This document shows, in pieces, positions 7,057 to 13,568 of a stretch of 14,226 bases of DNA. Numbering within the stretch: the first letter of the stretch is position 1; each line of letters opens with the position of its first letter. The stretch comes from Bacteroidales bacterium (GTDB taxonomy: Bacteria; Bacteroidota; Bacteroidia; Bacteroidales; VadinHA17): contig CP070687.1 of NCBI GenBank assembly GCA_020353115.1, positions 1,575,561-1,589,786 on the forward strand, written 5' to 3'. A model generated the notes under the pieces. It saw nothing but the letters and a program-made list of their open reading frames with translations. It was not told the DNA's origin and did no database searches. The position numbers were made by a program, and so were the translations under genes.

Positions 7057-7911
7057 ATGAAAGTAGAAAAATCATTCAGTCCCATTTCCGGGTATTTTGC
7101 ACTGGTAATCATGTTGGTAATCATTGCCGGGATCGTATTCAGTATTCTTATTCGAAATCCCTTCTTTATTGCCATATCCATACTTCTGTTTATCCTTGGT
7201 GCAATTGGATTTACGGTAGTCAATCCTAACGAATCCTGTGTGTTGGTATTATTTGGAGCCTATAAGGGAACGATTAAGAAGAACGGATTTTTTTGGGTTA
7301 ATCCGTTTTTCGTACGTAAGAAGATTTCTTTGAGAGCGAGGAATTTTGACAGCCAGCCTATTAAGGTGAACGACAAGATCGGTAATCCGATCATGATCGG
7401 GCTGGTACTGGTATGGAAGGTAGAGGATACATTCAGAGCTGCCTTTCAGGTTGATGAATACGAACATTTCGTGGTAGTTCAGAGTGAGGCTGCCCTGCGT
7501 AAACTGGCCGGCATTTACCCGTATGATAATTTCGAGGATCATGATGCCGAAGTAACGCTTCGATCCGGGGGAGAGGAGGTAAATGAAGTACTTGAGAATG
7601 AGATCAGGGAGAGGTTGGATATAGCCGGTATTTATGTTATCGAAGCCAGGATCAATTATATTGCTTATGCTTCAGAAATAGCTGGAGCTATGTTAAGACG
7701 GCAGCAGGCGGCTGCGATTGTAGCTGCAAGGTATAAGATTGTTGAAGGTGCTGTTAGTATGGTTGAAATGGCACTTGATCAGTTATCAGAGAAAGAGATT
7801 ATTGAAATGGATGAGGAGAAGAAGGCTGCCATGGTAAGTAATTTGATGGTTGTATTATGTGGAGATAAGGATCCGAGTCCTATCATTAATACAGGTACAT
7901 TACATCAATAG
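7057..7911 (+). CDS. SPFH/band-7 domain membrane protein, 284 aa
   Basis: A stomatin/prohibitin-like protein. Two adjacent hydrophobic segments (about residues 13-31, YFALVIMLVIIAGIVFSIL, and 35-54, PFFIAISILLFILGAIGF) anchor it in the cytoplasmic membrane. The SPFH domain follows (about 55-205): VVNPNESCVLVLFGAYKGTI, GFFWVNPF, SLRARNFDSQPIKVNDK, IMIGLVLVWKVEDTFRAAF, ending in the band-7 hallmark IRERLDIAGIYVIEARINYI. The tail (about 205-250) is Ala/Arg-rich and helical (AGAMLRRQQAAAIVAARYK), as in proteins that form oligomeric rings, and the last ~35 residues lack a membrane segment. Such proteins scaffold membrane microdomains and proteases; the specific client is unknown. It is the first gene of a tight cluster, only 5 bp from the next gene, with its own promoter and operator upstream. 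Confidence 0.92.
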   Translation: MKVEKSFSPISGYFALVIMLVIIAGIVFSILIRNPFFIAISILLFILGAIGFTVVNPNESCVLVLFGAYKGTIKKNGFFWVNPFFVRKKISLRARNFDSQPIKVNDKIGNPIMIGLVLVWKVEDTFRAAFQVDEYEHFVVVQSEAALRKLAGIYPYDNFEDHDAEVTLRSGGEEVNEVLENEIRERLDIAGIYVIEARINYIAYASEIAGAMLRRQQAAAIVAARYKIVEGAVSMVEMALDQLSEKEIIEMDEEKKAAMVSNLMVVLCGDKDPSPIINTGTLHQ

Positions 7912-7916
7912 AAGAT

Positions 7917-8084
7917 ATGGCACAAAAGAAGGCATTTGTATTACGCCTGGATCCGGAAAAGTTACAAGCCCTGGAAAAATGGGCTTCTGATGAATTTCGC
8001 AGTATGAACGGGCAGATTGAATGGATACTTGACAGGGCGTTGAAACAGGCGGGAAGATATAAAAAGAAAAAGCCAACCAAATAG
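7917..8084 (+). CDS. Arc-like ribbon-helix-helix DNA-binding protein, 55 aa
   Basis: A short gene easily missed by length cut-offs: ATG at 7917, TAG at 8082-8084. The protein begins MAQKKAFVLRLDPEKL: a beta strand (AFVLRL) of the kind that enters the DNA major groove in RHH dimers, then helix 1 (PEKLQALEKWASDEF), a turn and helix 2 (MNGQIEWILDRALKQAG), then a basic tail RYKKKKPTK. Length, strand-helix-helix order and the SMNGQIEWIL segment (compare S-x-N-x-x-I in Arc/Mnt-like proteins) fit the Arc-like RHH family. It lies 5 bp after the SPFH gene and 13 bp before the zinc-ribbon gene, so it is surely co-transcribed. There is no toxin-like gene beside it, so I read it as an operon regulator rather than an antitoxin. 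Its likely target is the double palindrome at 7012-7037. Confidence 0.85.
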   Translation: MAQKKAFVLRLDPEKLQALEKWASDEFRSMNGQIEWILDRALKQAGRYKKKKPTK

Positions 8085-8097
8085 CAAATATTAAACC

Positions 8098-8328
8098 ATG
8101 AGCAAAAAGAATATACCATTACATAACTATAAATACAATTGTCCGAAGTGTGGAAACAAGGCATACAATATGGGCGAACTAAGGGCCCCTGGAAGTTTTG
8201 GTGCGAAGCTTTTTAATATCCAGAATTTACGGTTTACCACGATAACCTGTAATCGTTGTTTTTATACCGAGATGTTCAAAACAAAGAGCAGTCAAATGGG
8301 CAATGTAGTGGATTTTTTCTTCAATTAA
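8098..8328 (+). CDS. Zinc-ribbon nucleic-acid-binding-type protein (DUF2082-like), 76 aa
   Basis: The protein has two Cys pairs typical of a zinc ribbon, CPKC (residues 15-18) and CNRC (51-54), separated by a loop containing GELRAPGSFGAKLFNIQNLR. That loop and the RFTTITCNRC...YTE segment are what I recognise from the DUF2082 family of small zinc-ribbon proteins (predicted nucleic-acid binding, function unknown). It is of normal length for the family, with no signal or membrane segment. It lies 13 bp after the RHH gene and 14 bp before the activation-domain gene, all on the same strand, so the four genes look like one operon. Whether it binds RNA, DNA or a protein partner cannot be told from sequence. 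Confidence 0.85.
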   Translation: MSKKNIPLHNYKYNCPKCGNKAYNMGELRAPGSFGAKLFNIQNLRFTTITCNRCFYTEMFKTKSSQMGNVVDFFFN

Positions 8329-8342
8329 TCCGTTTGTCCGGG

Positions 8343-9023
8343 ATGGAAATCCTTACACAAATACCTTTTGATCCTGACCTGGATTCTCTTTTCAACCGAT
8401 GCTCATTCAGTAAAAACAGCGGTTATGATATACCACTCAGGGAAATTTTTGAAGAGGCTTGTTGCCTTGCCAACCCTAAAGCAGTTTACAGGGAGTTGTT
8501 TATTGATTCGCGAGGGGAGGAGACGGTAACAATGGGCGATGTGACTTTTACGAGTTGCATTTTACGTTCAAACCTTGACAGGGTGGAAAGGGTATTCCCT
8601 TACATCGTAACATGTGGCAGAGAGTTGGATCAGGTCGGCGTTCCTGAGAACGATTTGCTATTAAGGTTCTGGCTCGAAGAGATCAGGGCAATGATTCTGG
8701 AGTCGTCCCATACATGGCTGATTAACTTTCTTGAGCGGAAATATTCTCTTGGTAAGACAGCAAGAATGAGCCCGGGTTCAGGGGATGTGAATGTTTGGCG
8801 CATTGAACAGCAGAAGGAACTTTTTTCCCTTTTCGGTGATGTGAAAGATTGTATCGGTGTCGAATTGACCGAGAGTTGCCTTATGATTCCAATAAAGAGC
8901 ATTTCAGGTTTTCTGTATCAAACCTCAGTAGAATTTCAAAGCTGTATGGTATGTCATCGTGAGAACTGCAAAAAAAGAATTGCTCCTTTCAGTAAAAAAA
9001 TGTGGGATTCACTGCATGCGTAG
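8343..9023 (+). CDS. Free-standing methionine-synthase activation-domain protein, 226 aa
   Basis: I choose the ATG at 8343, 14 bp after the zinc-ribbon gene; an earlier in-frame start would overlap that gene. The protein resembles the C-terminal S-adenosylmethionine-binding reactivation domain of cobalamin-dependent MetH, but stands alone. Key segments are RMSPGSGDVNVWRIEQQKEL (141-160), corresponding to MetH's Pro-Gly-Tyr AdoMet-binding loop with Ser in place of Tyr, and ELTESCLMIPIKSISGFL (174-191), matching the MetH LTES...P..S.SG stretch. The C-terminus adds a Cys-rich tail (C201, C204, C209; SCMVCHRENCKKR) that I associate with stand-alone versions. The expected role is supporting reductive methylation of an inactive corrinoid cofactor. 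A compatible homocysteine methyltransferase lies 3 kb away at 12014-12904, but no corrinoid-binding protein is in the window. Confidence 0.82.
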   Translation: MEILTQIPFDPDLDSLFNRCSFSKNSGYDIPLREIFEEACCLANPKAVYRELFIDSRGEETVTMGDVTFTSCILRSNLDRVERVFPYIVTCGRELDQVGVPENDLLLRFWLEEIRAMILESSHTWLINFLERKYSLGKTARMSPGSGDVNVWRIEQQKELFSLFGDVKDCIGVELTESCLMIPIKSISGFLYQTSVEFQSCMVCHRENCKKRIAPFSKKMWDSLHA

Positions 9024-9092
9024 AACAAATATCAGGACATTACGGGCAGGTTTCACCGGGATGGTGAGATGGTTTTGAATAACACAATTGAT

Positions 9093-9842
9093 TCAGGCGG
9101 AAATCCAGTTAATGAAAAAATAGAAAAGGGTTGAAATGAATGCTCCACAGACAGGGCCAGCAATAGGTATCCAGGAATAATGCCAGTCACTGTCCCTTTT
9201 CCCTTTTATTGGTAAGAGGTAATGGATTAACCTCGGTCCGAAATCACGGGCCGGATTGATGGCATATCCGGTGGTTCCTCCCAGGCTAAGTCCGATAGCA
9301 AAAACGACTAATCCTACTGGTAATGCTTCGAGAGAGCCCAGGCCTACCTTTGCATTCCCCAGCCCCTCTATTTCAATATGAGGTAGATTGACAAATAACA
9401 CGGCGAATACAAGGATAAAAGTACCGATCACTTCCGATAAAAAGTTAACCTTTAAATTACGGATATTGGGGATAGTACAGAAACAGGCCAATTTTGCATC
9501 CGGATTATCCGTTGTATTGAAATGGTCCTTATAGAATGAATAAACCAGAAAACCGCCGGTCATACCACCGAGTACTTGTGCAATAAGAAAAGGTATTACC
9601 TTATCCCAGCCGAACAAACCGGAAACGGCCAATCCTAACGTGACGGCCGGATTAATGTGAGCACCGCTGATGGGGCCGACGGTAAAAACGGCAATGAAAA
9701 CCGCCATTCCCCAGCCGGCTGTTATCACTATCCATCCTGAATTTTCTCCTTTGGTTTTCCGAAGGCATACATTGGCAACCGCACCATTACCTAAGAGTAT
9801 TAGAATCGAGGTCCCAAGAAATTCAGCAAAGTATTCATCCAT
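9093..9842 (-). CDS. glpF: Glycerol uptake facilitator (aquaglyceroporin)
   Basis: A complete 249-residue MIP-family channel for passive glycerol entry across the inner membrane. The two half-helix motifs are present: HINPAVTLG with NPA at 64-66, and the second NPA at 196-198 in GYAINPARDFGPR. Asp200 right after NPAR is the known mark of glycerol-conducting members versus water-specific aquaporins. About six hydrophobic segments alternate as in the family, starting with FLGTSILILLGNGAVANV and ending with GPVCGAFISTLFYFFINW. The gene is the last of the minus-strand glycerol operon, 14 bp after the end of the glpD remnant, and converges on the activation-domain gene across 69 bp with no strong terminator. 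Confidence 0.95.
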   Translation of the reverse strand: MDEYFAEFLGTSILILLGNGAVANVCLRKTKGENSGWIVITAGWGMAVFIAVFTVGPISGAHINPAVTLGLAVSGLFGWDKVIPFLIAQVLGGMTGGFLVYSFYKDHFNTTDNPDAKLACFCTIPNIRNLKVNFLSEVIGTFILVFAVLFVNLPHIEIEGLGNAKVGLGSLEALPVGLVVFAIGLSLGGTTGYAINPARDFGPRLIHYLLPIKGKRDSDWHYSWIPIAGPVCGAFISTLFYFFINWISA

Positions 9843-9856
9843 TTTATCTGTTTTAA

Positions 9857-10273
9857 TTATGAGTTGATTGTGTATCCTTTAGCCAGTTCTGAATAATCCC
9901 GAATCCGGGCGTTAATCCAATCGTCATCAAAACCGGATTCTTCAGCCATTAAGGCAGTTGTTTCAGGAGCAATGCGTAAACTGTCATCCACATCGGGGAA
10001 AAGAGCCCGGATTCTACTGGCCAGGACATTCTCAAGGGTTCTGCTTATTTCTTCCATTGCTGCCCATATTTACCTGAGCTTTTCTTATTTGCAGAGATTC
10101 ACTCAGGTATCCCCTATACCTGTCAGATTCTTCTTCGTTACTTTCAACATTGATCCGGACGGTCCTGTTGGCGGCAACTGGAGGGTTGCCTCATCAAATG
10201 CTGCACCCGGCCCGGTCGCTCCGCCCATTATGATGATCTCCCATTGTTGTAGGCGGGACAGTCGATCAAACAT
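9857..10273 (-). pseudogene. glpD: Glycerol-3-phosphate dehydrogenase remnant (internal deletion plus frameshifts)
   Basis: Between glpK and glpF the minus strand keeps only the two ends of a GlpD gene. From the ATG at 10273 it reads MFDRLSRLQQWEIIIMGGAT and on to about Glu28-Ala29: the FAD-binding start of GlpD (compare II-GGGATGAG), already short one Gly. Near 10190 the match ends. In another frame the DNA continues with a stretch ending RGYLSESLQIRKAQV and then, after one extra base near 10070, with WAAMEEISRTLENVLASRIR, through LRIAPETTALMAEESG, to ELAKGYTINS and TAA at 9859-9857: the C-terminal helical domain of GlpD. About 139 codons remain of a family norm of about 500-550. The N-terminal frame stops at 10103, so no enzyme can be made. 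The position, 21 bp after glpK and 14 bp before glpF, shows the original operon order glpK-glpD-glpF. Confidence 0.82.
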
Positions 10274-10294
10274 CACCTCTATTTTAGGATCATC

Positions 10295-11794
10295 TCAGGT
10301 TTTTGATGCATTCCATTGTTTGCTGCGCTCAAGAGCTCTATTCCAATTTACGATCACTTCATTAAAATCCTCTGAACGGATGTCCGGTTTAAAGATCTTT
10401 TCTGCCTGCCATTGTTGTTTTAATTCATCAAAACCTCCCCAGTAACCCACTGCCAAACCTGCCAGGTAAGCAGCACCAAGGGCTGTGGTTTCGGTTATAC
10501 GGGGCCGGACAACATTCTTCTGAATTGCATTTGCCTGTATCTGCATAAGCAGATTATTCGATGCAGCACCTCCATCGACTCTTAATTCAGCCAGATCGAT
10601 CCCGGAATCTTTTGCCATTGTATTGATTACATCCATCGATTGCAAGGCAATCGCTTCAAGTGCTGCACGGGCGATATGTGCATCTGAGGTGCCTCGGGTA
10701 ATTCCGATAATTGTTCCGGAAGCATACGGATCCCAGTGTGGTGCACCCAGTCCCACAAAAGCCGGTATGAAATAAACACCTCCGTTATTCGTTACCGAAC
10801 GGGCCAGGCTTTCAACTTCGTTCGAAGATTTTATAATATGCAATTGATCCCTTAACCACTGAACAACCGCCCCGGCAATAAAAATACTTCCTTCCATTGC
10901 ATAACAGACATCATGGTTGATCTTCCAGGCAATAGTAGTCAGCAGATTGTGCTTTGAAGCTATGGCTTCACTTCCGGTATTCATCATGACAAAACAGCCT
11001 GTCCCGTAAGTGTTTTTAGTCATCCCTTTGTCAATACACATTTGTCCGAACAGGGCAGCCTGCTGGTCTCCTGCAATACCCGTAATTGGTATTTCGCTGT
11101 CGATAAACTCTTTGGTCGCATAGCCAAATATATCGCTGCTTGGTTTCACCTCAGGTAACATACTTTCCGGGACATCAAATATTTTTAACAGTTCTTCATC
11201 CCATTTCAGAGTATGAATATTGAAAAGCATCGTTCTGCTTGCATTACTCACTTCTGTGAGGTGCTTCCGTCCATTTGTAAGATGCCATACCAGCCATGAA
11301 TCTACCGTACCGAATGCCAGCCTGCCTTGCAGGGCTTTTTCTCTTGCTCCGGGTACATTATCAAGGATCCATTTGACTTTTGATGCAGAAAAATAGGCGT
11401 CAGGCAGAAGACCCGTTTTCTTCTTTATCAGTGTGTCCAGTCCGTTGCTTTTCAGCTGTTCACAGAATCCTGCAGTTCGCCGGTCCTGCCAGACAATGGC
11501 ATTATGAACAGGTAAACCGGTTCTTTTGTCCCAGACTACTGTTGTTTCCCTTTGATTGGTAATTCCGATTGCTGCTATATCTTTAGCAGTAACGCCTTGT
11601 TTTTTAAGTACATCCTGTATGACAAATTTCTGTGTTGTCCGGATTTCTTCCGGGTCGTGTTCCACCCATCCGGGCTGGGGAAATAATTGTTTAAATTCAC
11701 TTTGTGATATATTCAGTACACGACCTGAGTGGTCAAATAGTATTGCCCTGTTACTGGTAGTACCTGCATCTAAAGCTAAAATGATTTTCTTCAT
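10295..11794 (-). CDS. glpK: Glycerol kinase
   Basis: A complete 499-residue FGGY-family kinase that phosphorylates glycerol to sn-glycerol 3-phosphate with ATP, trapping it in the cytoplasm. Evidence: the N-terminal ATPase loop ILALDAGTTSNRAILFD (residues 5-21), NQRETTVVWDKRTGLPVHNA, the sugar-kinase signature YFSASKVKWIL, GITGIAGDQQAALFGQ-type nucleotide region (here ITGIAGDQQAALFGQ), YGTGCFVMMNTG, GVYFIPAFVGLGAPHWDPYA, GTSDAHIARAALEAIALQ and LRVDGGAASNNLLMQIQANA. The start ATG at 11794-11792 gives the usual N-terminus. It is the first gene of the glycerol operon; the next gene downstream is the broken glpD. The region upstream is shared with the divergent homocysteine methyltransferase gene and contains the inverted repeat at 11873-11889. 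Confidence 0.97.
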   Translation of the reverse strand: MKKIILALDAGTTSNRAILFDHSGRVLNISQSEFKQLFPQPGWVEHDPEEIRTTQKFVIQDVLKKQGVTAKDIAAIGITNQRETTVVWDKRTGLPVHNAIVWQDRRTAGFCEQLKSNGLDTLIKKKTGLLPDAYFSASKVKWILDNVPGAREKALQGRLAFGTVDSWLVWHLTNGRKHLTEVSNASRTMLFNIHTLKWDEELLKIFDVPESMLPEVKPSSDIFGYATKEFIDSEIPITGIAGDQQAALFGQMCIDKGMTKNTYGTGCFVMMNTGSEAIASKHNLLTTIAWKINHDVCYAMEGSIFIAGAVVQWLRDQLHIIKSSNEVESLARSVTNNGGVYFIPAFVGLGAPHWDPYASGTIIGITRGTSDAHIARAALEAIALQSMDVINTMAKDSGIDLAELRVDGGAASNNLLMQIQANAIQKNVVRPRITETTALGAAYLAGLAVGYWGGFDELKQQWQAEKIFKPDIRSEDFNEVIVNWNRALERSKQWNASKT

Positions 11795-11872
11795 CTGTCT
11801 GTTTGGTTTATAATCGTGTAACGAATAACTTTATGACTGTGAATAAATCCTGAATACTTAAGGATACGAATG

Positions 11873-11889
11873 TTCAATTGGAAATTGAA
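11873..11889. promoter_or_regulatory. Inverted repeat in the divergent glpK / homocysteine methyltransferase intergenic region
   Basis: TTCAATT-GGA-AATTGAA, perfect 7-bp arms with a 3-nt spacer, 78 bp upstream of the glpK start and 124 bp upstream of the 12014 start. It could be an operator for either gene. No regulator gene lies beside it and a single AT-rich copy may be chance. Confidence 0.3.
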
Positions 11890-12013
11890 ATGAACGGATT
11901 ATGATACTAAGTTTAAACAAGATTCGGGAATGACGGATTTTTGAATCTAAAGAATGTGGGATTGCACTTTCCTTTCGTGCTGACTGCTCAATGATTTTAC
12001 TATTTATTACATC

Positions 12014-12904
12014 ATGAATATAAGAAAAATTTCAGACGATATACAAAACGGGCGGATATTGGTTTCCGATGGTGCCTGGGGGACATATCTTCAGCAAAAG
12101 GGTTTACAACCCGGAGAGTGTCCGGAACTTTGGTGTATTGACAGGCCGGGGGATGTCCTTGATATTGCAAAGAGCTATATTATTGCCGGTTCTGATATGA
12201 TCGGGACAAACAGTTTTGGGGGAACTGTTTTCAGGCTTAAACATTATGGGTTATCGGACAGGGTAGGAGACATTAATGAAGCCGCAGCCAGTATTTCACG
12301 GGAAGCCGCAGGAAATGATAAATGGGTATTGGGTTCCATTGGGCCCACCGGTAAGATACTTGTTATGGGGGATGTTACGGAAGATGAACTCTATAACGGA
12401 TTCAAAGAACAGGCAATAGCACTGTCAAAAGGGGGAGCCGATGCTCTTTGTATAGAGACTATGAGTGCATTAGATGAGGCGCTTCTGGCAATTAAAGCTG
12501 GCAGGGAGAATACGAATCTTGAAATCATCACTACATTTACATTTGAGTTAACCGCAAACCGGGAATACAGATCAATGATGGGAATTACTCCCCGGGAAGC
12601 AGCTAAAGCTGCGATAGATGCTGGCGCTGATATTATCGGTACGAACTGTGGTAACGGTTTCGAACGGATGATTGATATTGTCAGGGAAATCCGGACAGCT
12701 CTACCGGACAAACCAATTCTGGTACATGCCAATGCAGGTTTGCCCGAAAATATTAATGGTGTCAATGTATACCCAGAAACACCCGGGCAAATGGCAGATC
12801 TTGTTCCTGACCTTATCGATGCTGGAGCGAATATAATCGGGGGTTGTTGCGGCACAACACCGGAACATATCAAAGCAGTAAAACTGGCCGTTGAGCGTAA
12901 ATAA
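12014..12904 (+). CDS. Free-standing homocysteine S-methyltransferase domain protein, 296 aa
   Basis: The protein covers just the zinc-dependent homocysteine-binding TIM barrel found at the N-terminus of MetH and in betaine-homocysteine methyltransferase. Segments: VSDGAWGTYLQQKG (17-30), GSDMIGTNSFGGTVFRLKHY (59-78), GSIGPTGK (107-114), ETMSALDEALLAIKA, TFTFELTANREYRSMMGITP, and the three zinc-ligand cysteines C212 (GTNCGNGF) and C278/C279 (GGCCGTTPEHIKAV). All catalytic ligands are intact and the length is normal for a single-domain member. It would transfer a methyl group to homocysteine to make methionine, or in related corrinoid systems to another thiol, in the cytoplasm. Lacking folate and corrinoid domains, it needs a separate methyl donor protein. 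It is monocistronic here, with no obvious SD sequence. An S-methylmethionine- or betaine-using enzyme is an alternative, but the sequence reads more like the MetH type. Confidence 0.9.
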   Translation: MNIRKISDDIQNGRILVSDGAWGTYLQQKGLQPGECPELWCIDRPGDVLDIAKSYIIAGSDMIGTNSFGGTVFRLKHYGLSDRVGDINEAAASISREAAGNDKWVLGSIGPTGKILVMGDVTEDELYNGFKEQAIALSKGGADALCIETMSALDEALLAIKAGRENTNLEIITTFTFELTANREYRSMMGITPREAAKAAIDAGADIIGTNCGNGFERMIDIVREIRTALPDKPILVHANAGLPENINGVNVYPETPGQMADLVPDLIDAGANIIGGCCGTTPEHIKAVKLAVERK

Positions 12905-13068
12905 TCCGTTTCAGAAGATCAGGATATGTTCAGGAAATAGCAATTGAACCTTGCTTATCGGATGAAATAGAATGACCCGGGTGCAAATCCGGCCTATATG
13001 GATAAATATATTGCCGCACTCTTCCTTCCTTATTCAGATCCTGAATCATTTCCTTCCTTTAAACAGAC

Positions 13069-13322
13069 ATGAAAAAAGGCCTTAACCTGGTGAATTCATT
13101 CACAAAAATCCCGGATAGGATCAGAGGTTTTGGAAACCGGAAGACATTTTTATTGTCGGATGCCCGAACTGCCAGTCCGAAATTGTGTCCCGGAAAGATG
13201 AGCCTTAAAGAGAATGTCAGGGTCGTAAAAAAAAATCATGCGGAATCCAAGTTTGATACTTGTTGTACGAATGGAGCAAATTCAGCAAGAAGAGTCTGCC
13301 CGGTGAATGGAATGATAAATAA
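13069..13322 (+). pseudogene. Decayed Cys-rich zinc-ribbon protein gene (several frameshifts and a stop)
   Basis: Starting at ATG 13069, frame 1 reads MKKGLNLVNSFTKIPDRIRG and Phe. At the T-run 13128-13131 a 1-nt loss moves the coding sense to frame 3, giving FWKPEDIFIVGCPNCQSEIV and then KDEP, where TAA (13206-13208) interrupts, followed by RECQGR. After the A-run (13227-13235) frame 2 gives KIMRNP, then frame 1 FDTCCT (13252-13269), then frame 3 EW-like WSKFSKKSLPGEWNDK, ending in TAA at 13320-13322. Pieced together, this resembles what I remember as a small family with CPNC...C..C...NP..LGC.EWC..A.ECLG, a zinc-ribbon domain sometimes fused to HD phosphohydrolases in anaerobes. At least four shifts, a nonsense codon and lost Cys (CGT, AGT, where Cys is expected) argue for a dead gene. 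The long frame continuing to 13797 is an artefact that overlaps rsmE antisense. Confidence 0.6.
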
Positions 13323-13568
13323 TGCAGGTTCCACTTCTTGCAGAGCGTATTTATATATATTCTGTAAATTTCAGATCCGAAAACACTTCCTTGTGAATTG
13401 TTACAGGGACATGTTTTTTCCCCGTGTCAGGTACGGATTGTTCCTATTTTCTGTTTTCTTAATTGACCTTCTTTTTTATACCTTCCAAAGGTATAGAATT
13501 CGTTACCCTGACCCGGTATTCATACTTTTTGTCCCCTGTTTTACTGATCCGTATATTGGTATTGATAA
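13323..13568. other. Gene-free stretch between the zinc-ribbon remnant and rsmE
   Basis: I see no convincing gene here. It contains one perfect 8-bp inverted repeat, TATACCTT (13477-13484), spacer CCA, AAGGTATA (13488-13495). That hairpin has an A-run after it on the minus strand and no T-run after it on the plus strand, so it does not look like an intrinsic terminator for either neighbour. The adjoining stretch 12905-13068, left of the remnant, likewise holds no gene; its only structure is ATTCAG-ATC-CTGAAT at 13032-13046, flanked on both sides by CTTCCTT repeats. Confidence 0.5.

Noticed and set aside
7917..8084. The RHH protein as the antitoxin of a toxin-antitoxin pair
   Set aside because: Neither neighbour resembles a toxin: one is an SPFH membrane protein and the other a zinc ribbon.
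9972..10445. A 157-codon plus-strand frame across the glpK-glpD junction
   Set aside because: It is antisense to glpK and the glpD remnant, whose translations match known proteins; the plus-strand translation does not.
11795..12013. A cobalamin or S-adenosylmethionine riboswitch before the methyltransferase gene
   Set aside because: No B12-box-like or SAM-box-like conserved core was found by eye; the region is AT-rich with only a short inverted repeat.
12391..12873. A 160-codon minus-strand frame
   Set aside because: Antisense shadow of the homocysteine methyltransferase barrel, whose zinc ligands and motifs are intact on the plus strand.
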